From RGIG8700 sp964568815 (lineage in GTDB: Bacteria > Bacillota > Clostridia > RGIG6154), in assembly GCA_964568815.1 (NCBI GenBank), contig CAZMRY010000014.1:1-24883 (forward strand): a stretch of 24,883 bases of DNA, read 5' to 3'. Of this stretch, positions 1 to 5,188 are shown in pieces (position 1 is the first letter of the stretch; every line of letters starts with the position of its first letter). A model generated the notes under the pieces. It did no database searches, was not told the DNA's origin, and saw only the letters and a list, made by a program, of their open reading frames with translations. The position numbers and the translations under genes were made by a program.

Positions 1-2
1 AA

Positions 3-74
3 GAAGATGCTCAAAAAGCAGAACAGGCACTTAAAAAATTTAATATATTTACTTGTATAACAGAAACAATTTGA
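3..74 (+). CDS. Possible C-terminal tail of an upstream gene (partial)
   Basis: An open frame enters from the left edge and gives 23 residues ending in KKFNIFTCITETI before a TGA stop at 72-74. The composition (charged Ala/Lys/Glu helix, then a beta-like end) is compatible with a real protein tail, loosely like the end of an ACT-type domain, but too little is present to identify it. It ends just before a candidate sporulation promoter for spoIIR. The other two frames stop within about 60 bases. Confidence 0.35.
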   Translation, partial: EDAQKAEQALKKFNIFTCITETI

Positions 75-75
75 T

Positions 76-104
76 GTATAGAATTGCTAAATAATGCCAA
101 TAAT
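76..104 (+). promoter_or_regulatory. Candidate SigF-like promoter for spoIIR
   Basis: GTATA (76-80), a 15-base spacer, then GCCAATAAT (96-104) fits the forespore SigF pattern (GYATA, 15 bases, GGNNANANT) with one mismatch in the -10. In Bacillus spoIIR is transcribed by SigF, so the position is sensible. The site was found by eye in AT-rich DNA and could be chance. No SigA-type promoter is obvious upstream of spoIIR. Confidence 0.3.
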
Positions 105-245
105 CTAATCGTAAGTTTGATGAAAATTGCCCATCCTGCACTGCTTTCCTCATTTATGTACACAAAGTACACCACAATCGGAAATCAGCACAGCCTGAAC
201 AATTTTCAAACAAACTTCAGCGTTCTACAGAAAAGAAAGGAAACT
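105..245 (+). other. spoIIR 5' untranslated spacer
   Basis: This non-coding stretch is open in the spoIIR frame, but its conceptual translation looks unlike the family and the ribosome binding site lies at its 3' end (AAAGGAAA, about 235-242). It holds one small hairpin, TGTAC (157-161) and GTACA (167-171) around ACAAA. I recognise nothing else in it. Confidence 0.4.
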
Positions 246-803
246 ATGATGAAACGATTATTATTGGCAGTTTTTTTATGTTTTGGTTGTATGGTGTGTT
301 ATGCAGGCGGAATGCAGGAGAGTATAAGTGAGAGTGTTACAAGACTGCACATAGTTGCGAATAGTAATTCACAGTACGACCAGAAAATAAAGCTTGATGT
401 AAGGGATAACATAATTAGAAGTGTTGAAATTGATAAAGATAATTTAGATAACCTGTTACCTGAAACAGAAAAAAGAGTAAACGAGTACTTAGAGAAAAAT
501 AATGTGCCATACCGTGCAAAGGTTGAATACAAAGATACTTATTTTCCAACTAAATATTACGGAAACATAGCTTTACCTGAGGGTAGGTATAAGGCGGTTA
601 ATGTAAAGCTTGGAAAAGCAGAGGGAGAAAACTGGTGGTGTGTTATGTTTCCGCCGCTTTGTTTTACCGATGGTGCAACAGGGAAAATAAATGAGCAAGG
701 AGAAAAATATCTGAAGCAAAAATTAACAAATGATGAGTATAAACTGATTTCATTAAATGATAATATGGAATTTAAGTTTAAGCTTATTGAGATATTTAAA
801 TAA
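246..803 (+). CDS. spoIIR: Stage II sporulation protein R (SpoIIR)
   Basis: SpoIIR is the forespore-made signal protein that crosses the intermembrane space and triggers SpoIIGA to process pro-SigE in the mother cell. The 185-residue product begins with a hydrophobic export signal (residues 3-20, ending CYAGG). It carries the family hallmarks RLHIVANSNS about residue 32, KLDVRDNI, and a C-terminal YGNIALPEGRY segment followed by GENWWCVMFPPLC. The start is the first ATG of an ATGATG pair, 4-8 bases after an AGAAAGGAAA site; an in-frame ATG at 84 would add 54 residues in front of the signal peptide and was rejected. The gene ends just before a strong hairpin shared with the opposing gene. Confidence 0.93.
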   Translation: MMKRLLLAVFLCFGCMVCYAGGMQESISESVTRLHIVANSNSQYDQKIKLDVRDNIIRSVEIDKDNLDNLLPETEKRVNEYLEKNNVPYRAKVEYKDTYFPTKYYGNIALPEGRYKAVNVKLGKAEGENWWCVMFPPLCFTDGATGKINEQGEKYLKQKLTNDEYKLISLNDNMEFKFKLIEIFK

Positions 804-804
804 T

Positions 805-845
805 AACAGCCCAAAACACACTCAAAGAGGTCGTTTTGGGCTGTT
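805..845. terminator. Hairpin between convergent spoIIR and the zinc-ribbon gene
   Basis: A perfect 13-bp stem, AACAGCCCAAAAC (805-817) with GTTTTGGGCTGTT (833-845), surrounds a 15-base loop. It starts 2 bases after the spoIIR stop. The stop codon of the leftward gene (822-824) lies in the loop. U-tracts on both sides are only moderate, so it may end both convergent transcripts or mainly protect their 3' ends. Confidence 0.7.
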
Positions 846-1118
846 GTTATGTTTATTCTCTGGTTTATAATATTTAAATACTAAAGAAGGAAGTAACATA
901 AGTCTCCATATAAAATATAAAATAAAGTTAATCACTCTGAAAGGTAAAATAAAATATCTGAATTTATGCATATAGTATGCTTTGCGTTCCATAATAATGA
1001 CATGTTTCCATTGTCCGCAACCTTCACACAAATCTAAGTCTTTAGATATAATGTAATATTTTTCATCTGTATTAGTTTTGTTCATTTCATTCCAGCAATC
1101 CAAGCAAAATTCAGCCAT
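822..1118 (-). CDS. Small zinc-ribbon membrane-associated protein
   Basis: A 98-residue protein. The N-terminal part carries two CxxC pairs (FCLDCW at residues 5-8 and LCEGCGQW about 32-35), the four-cysteine set of a zinc ribbon. Residues about 53-82 form a long hydrophobic and aromatic stretch (FRYFILPFRVINFILYFIW), probably a membrane anchor. The start is supported by GGTGGAG 9-15 bases upstream and by a near-consensus promoter (1155-1183). Small proteins with a FCLxCWN and LCEGCGxWK pattern are common and uncharacterised in Clostridia. It is divergent from an XRE regulator. The function is unknown; sensing or adaptor roles are guesses. Confidence 0.75.
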   Translation of the reverse strand: MAEFCLDCWNEMNKTNTDEKYYIISKDLDLCEGCGQWKHVIIMERKAYYMHKFRYFILPFRVINFILYFIWRLMLLPSLVFKYYKPENKHNNSPKRPL

Positions 1119-1152
1119 AGTTTTTTCTCCACCAATTAATTATATTCTTATA

Positions 1153-1166
1153 TAAGTATATACTTA
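1153..1166. promoter_or_regulatory. 14-bp palindrome, candidate operator
   Basis: TAAGTATATACTTA is a perfect palindrome covering the -10 box of the zinc-ribbon promoter. It sits between that gene and a divergent XRE-type regulator. The position suggests a repressor operator, perhaps for that regulator. That is an inference, since short palindromes of AT bases also arise by chance. Confidence 0.4.
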
Positions 1167-1183
1167 ATAAAGGGAATTGTCAA
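1155..1183 (-). promoter_or_regulatory. SigA-type promoter of the zinc-ribbon gene
   Basis: Read on the minus strand: TTGACA (1178-1183), a 17-base spacer, TATACT (1155-1160). This is a near-consensus promoter that places the start of transcription about 30 bases before the ATG at 1118. Its -10 lies inside the palindrome at 1153-1166, and its -35 overlaps a possible -35 facing the other way. Confidence 0.7.
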
Positions 1184-1205
1184 TAAGATATATATTTATT
1201 AAAAT
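1177..1205 (+). promoter_or_regulatory. Candidate promoter of the XRE regulator gene
   Basis: TTGTCA (1177-1182), a 17-base spacer, TAAAAT (1200-1205). It overlaps the divergent -35 by five bases, so polymerases leaving in the two directions would compete. Transcription would begin very close to the ribosome binding site (1213-1220), giving a minimal leader, which lowers confidence. Confidence 0.4.
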
Positions 1206-1223
1206 ATATTCAGAGGTGAGCTT

Positions 1224-1427
1224 ATGATAAGAATTACACTTGATACAGCACTGAAAAATTATAATGTGTCAAGATATGAATTGTCAAAACGCACAGGTAT
1301 TCGTTATCATATAATTGATAATTATTATAAGAATAAAGTCATTAGATATGATAGCTTTGTTTTAAATAAAATATGTACTGCGTTAGATTGCAAAATTGAG
1401 GATATTATTAAATTTGAAAAGGAATAG
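1224..1427 (+). CDS. Small XRE/Cro-type helix-turn-helix regulator
   Basis: A 67-residue single-domain protein with the Cro/C1 fold pattern: LDTALKNYNVSRYELSKRTGIRYHIIDNYYKNKV (helices 1 to 3, recognition helix about residues 26-36), then FVLNKICTALDCKIEDIIKFE, the typical C-terminal helices of the YozG-like HTH_26 group. It should bind DNA as a dimer. The start is supported by GAGGTGAG 4-11 bases upstream. It is divergent from the zinc-ribbon gene and has its own strong terminator. The targets are unknown; the palindrome in the shared promoter is the obvious candidate. Confidence 0.85.
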   Translation: MIRITLDTALKNYNVSRYELSKRTGIRYHIIDNYYKNKVIRYDSFVLNKICTALDCKIEDIIKFEKE

Positions 1428-1460
1428 CACCTGATTATTATAATAGTCAGGTGCTTTTTT
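1426..1460 (+). terminator. Rho-independent terminator of the XRE gene
   Basis: AGCACCTGA (1426-1434) pairs with TCAGGTGCT (1447-1455) around a 12-base AT loop, with a T-run to 1460. It begins inside the stop codon of the XRE gene. Confidence 0.85.
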
Positions 1461-1632
1461 AGTGATATTCCATCTTCGATGGAGTGATATTTTTGATAAA
1501 GCAAAAGTGATATTGAAACCTTTGGTTTCAGTGAGATCATATTTGCCATTAGACTGTGCAAAGTACAATATCACTCGGTGTAAGCCGAATATAACTGTGC
1601 AGCAATATAACTTGCGATAAGCAAATATAACT
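1461..1632. repeat. Hairpin-ladder repeat element
   Basis: A non-coding array of 9-base units separated by mini-hairpins. Left half: AGTGATATT at 1461-1469, 1483-1491 and 1506-1514, and a broken copy from 1530. They are separated by CCATC-TTC-GATGG, TTTTG-ATAAAG-CAAAA and GAAACC-TTT-GGTTTC. Right half: AATATCACT at 1567-1575 and AATATAACT at 1588-1596, 1604-1612 and 1624-1632, separated by TCGG..CCGA, GTGCAGC and TTGC..GCAA. The right units are reverse complements of the left units (one mismatch for AATATAACT). The whole can fold into one long stem with a mini-hairpin bulging at each joint. It ends exactly where the tRNA-Leu terminator starts. Confidence 0.75.
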
Positions 1633-1666
1633 GAAAAAACGACTTGTTTTAACAAGTCGTTTTTTC
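1633..1666 (-). terminator. Terminator of tRNA-Leu
   Basis: A 14-bp perfect stem, GAAAAAACGACTTG (1633-1646) with CAAGTCGTTTTTTC (1653-1666), and a 6-base loop. It abuts the tRNA CCA end (1667) directly. The A/T ends give a U-run in either direction, so it could also stop rightward transcripts. Confidence 0.8.
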
Positions 1667-1755
1667 TGGTGCCGAAGACCGGAATCGAACCGGTACGAAG
1701 TTTAACCCTCGCAGGATTTTAAGTCCTGTGCGTCTGCCAGTTCCGCCACTTCGGC
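1667..1755 (-). tRNA. tRNA-Leu (anticodon UAA)
   Basis: On the minus strand this 89-base gene begins GCCGAAG and ends CTTCGGCACCA, so the acceptor stem is complete and CCA is encoded. The anticodon stem CAGGA/TCCTG encloses the loop CTTAAAA with anticodon TAA, which reads UUA. The T arm has the usual GGTTCGATTCC. The long variable arm, GCGAGGGTTAAACTTCGT, marks a class II tRNA. It has its own near-perfect promoter and an immediately adjacent terminator. Confidence 0.95.
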
Positions 1756-1767
1756 AGGTACTTGTAT

Positions 1768-1796
1768 ATAATAGCACAAGGAAAAATGTTTGTCAA
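1768..1796 (-). promoter_or_regulatory. SigA promoter of tRNA-Leu
   Basis: On the minus strand: TTGACA (1791-1796), a 17-base spacer, TATTAT (1768-1773), 12 bases before the mature tRNA 5' end at 1755. It lies right after the walJ stop codon. No terminator is visible between walJ and this promoter, so murA-walJ transcripts may run on through the tRNA. Confidence 0.8.
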
Positions 1797-1807
1797 GAGT
1801 TTTTTGC

Positions 1808-2572
1808 TTATAAATTTATAATTTTTGATGGCATTTCTCTTGGTGCTATATGTACTTTCGCACTTTGACCAATAAGGGCAAGCGCACTGTTTGCGGTGGA
1901 AAGCACAAGGTCGTCTGTGTTGTTTTCTTTGCTTATGTGACCTAGCATAAATTCCTTTGTTCCCTCTGATGCAAGCTTGCACACAAGCTGAGAACACATT
2001 TTGTTTGAAAGATGCCCCTTTTCGGAGGCTACTCTCTTTTTAAGGTGATACGGGTATGTACCGTACATAAGCATTTCAGGGTCGTGGTTTGATTCAATAA
2101 AAGCGAAATCTGAACCATTTATAGCATCTAAGACTCCATCTGTTACAATTCCAAGGTCTGTTGCTATTGAAAGCTTTTTATCTCCGCTTGTAATGGTGTA
2201 GCCAACAGACGGTACATCGTGAGATGTAGCAAAGCTTTTAATCTCAAGCTCACCTATTTTAAAAACTGATGGCATTATATTTATGTTGCTTATATAAGGG
2301 TATTTATATAAAACATAAGCAACTGTTTCTTTAAGACCGTAAATGGGAACTCCGGTTTTTTTGAAAAGAACACCTAGACCTGATGTATGGTCTGTGTGCT
2401 CATGAGTAACCAAAACAGCGTCAATATCAAGAATATTGACGCCGATTGAATTTAATAATGAATTTGTTTTTGAAAAGCTCAAGCCACAGTCTATTAAAAT
2501 ACTTGAACTGCCGTCAGTAACATAAAGGCAGTTGCCATTGCTTGAGCTTGAAAGTGAACAAAATTTTAACAT
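1808..2572 (-). CDS. walJ: MBL-fold metallohydrolase, WalJ/YycJ type
   Basis: A 254-residue metallo-beta-lactamase-fold protein of the YycJ/WalJ group. That group is usually encoded beside the WalRK two-component genes and is linked to coordinating division and cell-wall metabolism, perhaps by nuclease activity. Seen: an N-terminal FCSLSSSSNGNCLYV, the metal motif THEHTDH about residues 56-62, a further His in SHDVPSVGY, an Asp in IATDLGI, and a C-terminal LGHISKENN. The start codon shares one base with the murA stop (TGATG), so the two are translationally coupled. No walR or walK is visible here; the partner is murA. The family is secure, the exact substrate is not. Confidence 0.85.
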   Translation of the reverse strand: MLKFCSLSSSSNGNCLYVTDGSSSILIDCGLSFSKTNSLLNSIGVNILDIDAVLVTHEHTDHTSGLGVLFKKTGVPIYGLKETVAYVLYKYPYISNINIMPSVFKIGELEIKSFATSHDVPSVGYTITSGDKKLSIATDLGIVTDGVLDAINGSDFAFIESNHDPEMLMYGTYPYHLKKRVASEKGHLSNKMCSQLVCKLASEGTKEFMLGHISKENNTDDLVLSTANSALALIGQSAKVHIAPREMPSKIINL

Positions 2573-3858
2573 CAGTTAGCCTTTGAAGTTGCAGAAGGAT
2601 TTTTATCTTCAATTCTCTTGATGTCAGCACCAAGAGAAGTAAGTTTGCCTTCCAAATCTTCGTATCCTCTGTCTATATATTTAAGTTCCGTTACCTCTGT
2701 GGTTCCTTTAGCCATAAGACCTGCCATAACCATAGCGGCACCTGCTCTTAAGTCATGTGATTTAACAGGACAGCCTGAAAGTTCTTCTATACCTTCTATA
2801 ACCGCAACAGATTTTTCAACGGTAATGTTAGCACCCATTCTTCTCAGCTCGTCAACATATTTGAAACGGCTTTCCCACACTGCCTCTGTAACAATACTTG
2901 TTCCGTCAGAAACAGCGAGAAGGGTAGTAATAAGAGGCTGAAGGTCGGTTGGAAAACCTGGATACGGAAGAGTTTTAACTCTTGCAGGAGCAAGTCTTTT
3001 CGTTGAGATAACCTGAATACTGTCATCATACTCATTGACTGTTGCACCGATTTCCTTGAGCTTGGCTGTAATTGATTCAAGATGCTTTGGAATTACATCT
3101 TTAATAAGAACATTTCCGCCTGTTCCTGCAGCCATAAGCATATAAGTACCTGCCTCAACATAGTCAGGAGTAACAGAATATGTGCCACCCTTTAAAGCGG
3201 AAACACCTTTGATTTTGATAACATCAGTACCTGCACCCTTGATGTTTGCACCCATTGAGTTCAAAAAGTTTGCAACATCAACAATGTGAGGCTCTTTTGC
3301 GGCATTTTCAATTATTGTTATACCCTGAGCTTTAACAGCCGCAAGCATAACATTGATTGTTGCACCAACAGATACAATGTCAAAGAATATATGACCGCCT
3401 ACAAGCTCGTCGGCTGTAAGCTCATAATATCCGTTATCATCTTCAATTTTAGCACCAAGAGCACGAAAACCTTTAAGATGCTGATCAACTGGTCTTGGAC
3501 CTAAATCACAGCCACCCGGCATAGAAACAAGGGCGTGATTGAATCTGCCTAAAAGTGCACCCATAAGATAATAAGATGCACGCATTTTGCTTACCATATT
3601 ATGGTCAGCCTTGCATGTTTCAATGTGTGTACTGTCTATTTCAATCGTATGTTTATTTATAAGTCTGATTTTTGCACCAAGACGACTTAAAATATCCGTA
3701 ATAACAGAAACATCGTCAATGCAGGGAACGTTTTCAATAACGCATTTTCCCTCAATAAGTAATGTCGCAGGAATAATTGCAACAACTGCATTCTTTGCTC
3801 CGCTGATGCTTATACTTCCATTAATGGGCTTGCCACCGTTAATAATCAACTTTTCCAT
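2572..3858 (-). CDS. murA: UDP-N-acetylglucosamine 1-carboxyvinyltransferase
   Basis: Catalyses the first committed step of peptidoglycan synthesis, transfer of enolpyruvate from PEP to UDP-GlcNAc, in the cytoplasm. The 428-residue length is normal. Seen: SGAKNA with Lys22 and Asn23, the active-site loop PGGCDLGPRPVD with the catalytic and fosfomycin-target Cys117, YPGFPTDLQ about residues 306-314, and HDLRAGAA near the C-terminus with the conserved Arg. The start is 12 bases after the upstream stop, with GGAGAT as the site. It is coupled to the MBL gene downstream by a one-base overlap. Firmicutes often have two MurA paralogues; I cannot tell which one this is. Confidence 0.96.
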   Translation of the reverse strand: MEKLIINGGKPINGSISISGAKNAVVAIIPATLLIEGKCVIENVPCIDDVSVITDILSRLGAKIRLINKHTIEIDSTHIETCKADHNMVSKMRASYYLMGALLGRFNHALVSMPGGCDLGPRPVDQHLKGFRALGAKIEDDNGYYELTADELVGGHIFFDIVSVGATINVMLAAVKAQGITIIENAAKEPHIVDVANFLNSMGANIKGAGTDVIKIKGVSALKGGTYSVTPDYVEAGTYMLMAAGTGGNVLIKDVIPKHLESITAKLKEIGATVNEYDDSIQVISTKRLAPARVKTLPYPGFPTDLQPLITTLLAVSDGTSIVTEAVWESRFKYVDELRRMGANITVEKSVAVIEGIEELSGCPVKSHDLRAGAAMVMAGLMAKGTTEVTELKYIDRGYEDLEGKLTSLGADIKRIEDKNPSATSKAN

Positions 3859-3870
3859 CTTAAATCTCCG

Positions 3871-4230
3871 TCAGCTGATTTTGCTACCGCATACATTGCA
3901 GTAAGCAGAGTTTTTAGAAATGTTAGCACCGCAATCGGGGCATTTCTTTGTGTTTTTAAGTTCAGAAAGCTTGATTTTAAGTTCAACTATTTCGTTGTTT
4001 AAAGCTCTGATATCAGTAAGTTTATGGTTAATACCAAGCTTTTCAATAATTTCTTCATCTTCACAGTCGGCAAGGATTTTGCCGATTTCGGCATATTTGT
4101 CTTTAAGTTCGTCTTTCTTTTCAAGAAGGTCAATAGAAACCTTTGAAGATTCAACAACCTTATTTGTGCCTTTAGCAATACCAAGGGCAACCTTAGAAAT
4201 TGCATCAGATACATTATCTAGTATAGCCAT
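3871..4230 (-). CDS. Coiled-coil zinc-ribbon protein
   Basis: A 119-residue protein. The N-terminal amphipathic region (AILDNVSDAISKVALGIAKG) is followed by a charged helical, probably coiled-coil stretch (about residues 35-92). A C-terminal zinc ribbon has CPDCG and CNVCG near the end, the CxxC pairs of a DZR/zf-ribbon domain. AAGGAG lies 7 bases before the ATG. It is the first gene of the leftward operon with murA (12-base gap) and has a strong promoter. Such proteins are widespread and uncharacterised in Clostridia. A role in envelope stress or scaffold binding is only a guess. Confidence 0.8.
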   Translation of the reverse strand: MAILDNVSDAISKVALGIAKGTNKVVESSKVSIDLLEKKDELKDKYAEIGKILADCEDEEIIEKLGINHKLTDIRALNNEIVELKIKLSELKNTKKCPDCGANISKNSAYCNVCGSKIS

Positions 4231-4259
4231 ACAGACACTCCTTCCATATATACATATTT

Positions 4260-4288
4260 ATTATATCATAGGTTGGTGTAATTGGCAA
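4260..4288 (-). promoter_or_regulatory. SigA promoter of the zinc-ribbon/murA/walJ operon
   Basis: On the minus strand: TTGCCA (4283-4288), a 17-base spacer, TATAAT (4260-4265), about 30 bases before the ATG at 4230. A clear vegetative promoter for the three-gene leftward operon. Confidence 0.75.
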
Positions 4289-4340
4289 CAAATTTTTTGT
4301 CTAACCTTAACGATAATGCAAAAAAACTTAAAAAATGCCC

Positions 4341-4390
4341 CAATTTGACATATTTTTGAAGATATTTTGTATATTTTTTTAGTCAAATTG
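4341..4390. promoter_or_regulatory. Spaced inverted repeat in the spoVG upstream region
   Basis: CAATTTGAC (4341-4349) and GTCAAATTG (4382-4390) form a perfect 9-bp inverted repeat separated by 32 bases of AT-rich DNA. It lies between the two divergent promoters, ending about 21 bases before the spoVG -35. It might bind a regulator, perhaps by looping. The left arm also contains a TTGACA that could be a weak second -35 for spoVG. Confidence 0.35.
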
Positions 4391-4411
4391 CACAAAAATA
4401 TAAAAACACCA

Positions 4412-4440
4412 TTGACAATGTGTATAAAATTTGATAAATT
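4412..4440 (+). promoter_or_regulatory. SigA-type promoter of spoVG
   Basis: TTGACA (4412-4417), a 17-base spacer, TAAATT (4435-4440), giving a leader of about 50 bases. I could not see a convincing SigH promoter, which Bacillus spoVG uses, although this AT-rich stretch makes such sites hard to exclude. Confidence 0.65.
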
Positions 4441-4447
4441 CAATTAA

Positions 4448-4483
4448 GACAGAGGAAGTCTGTCAAAAAACTGCAAAAGGCAG
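4448..4483 (+). promoter_or_regulatory. Two small hairpins in the spoVG leader
   Basis: GACAGA (4448-4453) pairs with TCTGTC (4459-4464), and CTGC (4471-4474) pairs with GCAG (4480-4483). The second stem abuts the GGGAGGA ribosome binding site, so it could affect access to it. This is a structural reading only. Confidence 0.35.
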
Positions 4484-4496
4484 GGAGGAAATAAGG

Positions 4497-4769
4497 ATGA
4501 ATATTACAGACATCAGAGTAAGAAAAATTACAGCAGAGGGAAGAATGAAAGCAGTAGTATCAGTAACATTTGATGATGCATTTGTTGTTCATGACATCAA
4601 GGTTATCGAAGGACAGGACAAGCTTTTCATAGCTATGCCAAGCAGAAAGACAATGGACGGCGAATTCAAGGATATTGCGCACCCAATCAATGTGGAAATG
4701 CGTGAAGCACTTCAGACAGCAGTTCTTGCTAAGTATGAAGAATCGCTCAACGAAGAAGCAGCTGAATAA
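4497..4769 (+). CDS. spoVG: SpoVG, RNA/DNA-binding regulator
   Basis: A 90-residue SpoVG-family protein, a small nucleic-acid-binding post-transcriptional regulator that in Bacillus affects septation at sporulation and in other Firmicutes affects virulence and envelope genes. Seen: MNITDIRVRKI at the N-terminus, the VSVTFDDAFVVHDIKVIEG core, and the diagnostic FIAMPSRK about residues 46-53 followed by DIAHPIN. The frame is open 22 codons further upstream, but the start chosen has GGGAGGA 7 bases before it and matches the family. It is monocistronic, with two terminators downstream. Confidence 0.95.
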   Translation: MNITDIRVRKITAEGRMKAVVSVTFDDAFVVHDIKVIEGQDKLFIAMPSRKTMDGEFKDIAHPINVEMREALQTAVLAKYEESLNEEAAE

Positions 4770-4783
4770 TTTAAAGATTGAAA

Positions 4784-4809
4784 GGGAAACTCGCGAGGGT
4801 TTCTTTTTT
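4784..4809 (+). terminator. spoVG terminator 1
   Basis: GGGAAAC with GTTTC (4786-4790 / 4799-4803) around TCGCGAGG, followed by six Ts (4804-4809). It begins 15 bases after the spoVG stop. Confidence 0.75.
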
Positions 4810-4840
4810 AATGCAAAATTTAAAATGCAAAACGAATGTT

Positions 4841-4868
4841 GAAAATCGCCATAAGCGATTTTCTTTTT
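4841..4868 (+). terminator. spoVG terminator 2, part of a dispersed module
   Basis: GAAAATCGC (4841-4849) and GCGATTTTC (4855-4863) around CATAA, then five Ts. Between the two terminators lie repeated AATGCAAAA words (4810-4832). The same order (terminator, AATGCAAAATT words, a second hairpin ending TTTCTTTTT) recurs after rplQ at 20682-20777, suggesting a dispersed element. Confidence 0.65.
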
Positions 4869-4875
4869 AAATATC

Positions 4876-5075
4876 ATTCTGTAGGGCAGGGGCTTGCTCC
4901 TGCCGAAAAGGCGGGCGAGTATAGAGGTATCCCCCCTTTTTTTTACGAAACGATATTCTCGCTATGCCCGAGAGATATTAAATGTTTCACATTCAAAGAT
5001 ATTGCTACGCAGAGATATTGTGCTTCGCACAGTTACAACTCCTAACTCCTAATTCCTAACTCTTGACAGAGTTTC
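4876..5075. repeat. Non-coding repeat-rich spacer between spoVG and the S10 operon
   Basis: No gene is seen here. In order: a hairpin GGCAGG..CCTGCC (4885-4904) preceded by GTAGG, the GTAGGG-led hairpin style also seen at 20897-20921; a C6T8 tract (4931-4944); a GATATT hairpin array (4951-5034, listed separately); and the direct repeat CTCCTAACTCCTAATTCCTAACTC (about 5039-5062), ending in a hairpin AACTCT-TGAC-AGAGTT (5058-5073). Such combinations are typical of degenerate non-autonomous elements in clostridial genomes. No terminal target duplication could be defined. Confidence 0.5.
4951..5034. repeat. Second hairpin array with GATATT units
   Basis: Four GATATT units (4952-4957, 4974-4979, 4998-5003, 5014-5019) are each followed by a mini-hairpin: CTCG..CGAG, AATG..CATT, TGC-TAC-GCA and GTGC-TTC-GCAC. 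This is the same construction as the element at 1461-1632, whose left units contain GATATT with mini-hairpins. Here only the left half is present and it ends in AGTTAC. It is probably a truncated relative. Confidence 0.6.
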
Positions 5076-5090
5076 TTCCTATTATAATAT
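5063..5090 (+). promoter_or_regulatory. Possible distal promoter upstream of rpsJ
   Basis: TTGACA (5063-5068) and TAATAT (5085-5090) with a 16-base spacer, at the right end of the repeat block. It is weaker support than the proximal promoter, since the -35 lies inside a small hairpin. Confidence 0.35.
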
Positions 5091-5153
5091 ATATGCATAC
5101 AAGACAGTCAGAACCTATATGGGAAAATTTTTTAATTTTTTTCAAAAAAGTTC

Positions 5154-5182
5154 TTGACTTCTTTTTTAATATGTAGTATAGT
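5154..5182 (+). promoter_or_regulatory. Main SigA promoter of the S10-spc-alpha operon
   Basis: TTGACT (5154-5159), a 17-base spacer, TATAGT (5177-5182), preceded by an A/T-tract region (5125-5150) that resembles an UP element. Transcription should start about 5189, giving a leader of about 80 bases. Confidence 0.75.
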
Positions 5183-5188
5183 ATATGA

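Noticed and set aside
84..245. N-terminal extension of spoIIR to the ATG at 84
   Set aside because: It would place 54 non-family residues in front of a clear signal peptide, and the ribosome binding site is next to 246.
822..1427. Toxin-antitoxin module (zinc-ribbon protein and XRE)
   Set aside because: The genes are divergent, and the zinc-ribbon protein resembles no toxin family I know. The pair is better described as a possible regulator and target.
1461..1632. CRISPR-like array
   Set aside because: Units are only 9 bases, spacers are self-complementary mini-hairpins, and the right half is inverted. No cas genes are present.
1719..1997. Leftward ORF across tRNA-Leu and the end of walJ
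   Set aside because: It overlaps a certain tRNA and another gene in a different frame, with composition unlike a protein.
2618..3904. Rightward ORFs inside murA
   Set aside because: They are antisense shadows of a well-conserved gene with no ribosome binding sites or family features.
4836..5045. Short rightward ORF in the spoVG-rpsJ spacer
   Set aside because: It translates repeats and hairpins and has no ribosome binding site.
4870..5075. Insertion sequence between spoVG and rpsJ
   Set aside because: No transposase fragment or terminal inverted repeats with target duplications could be found; only small repeats.
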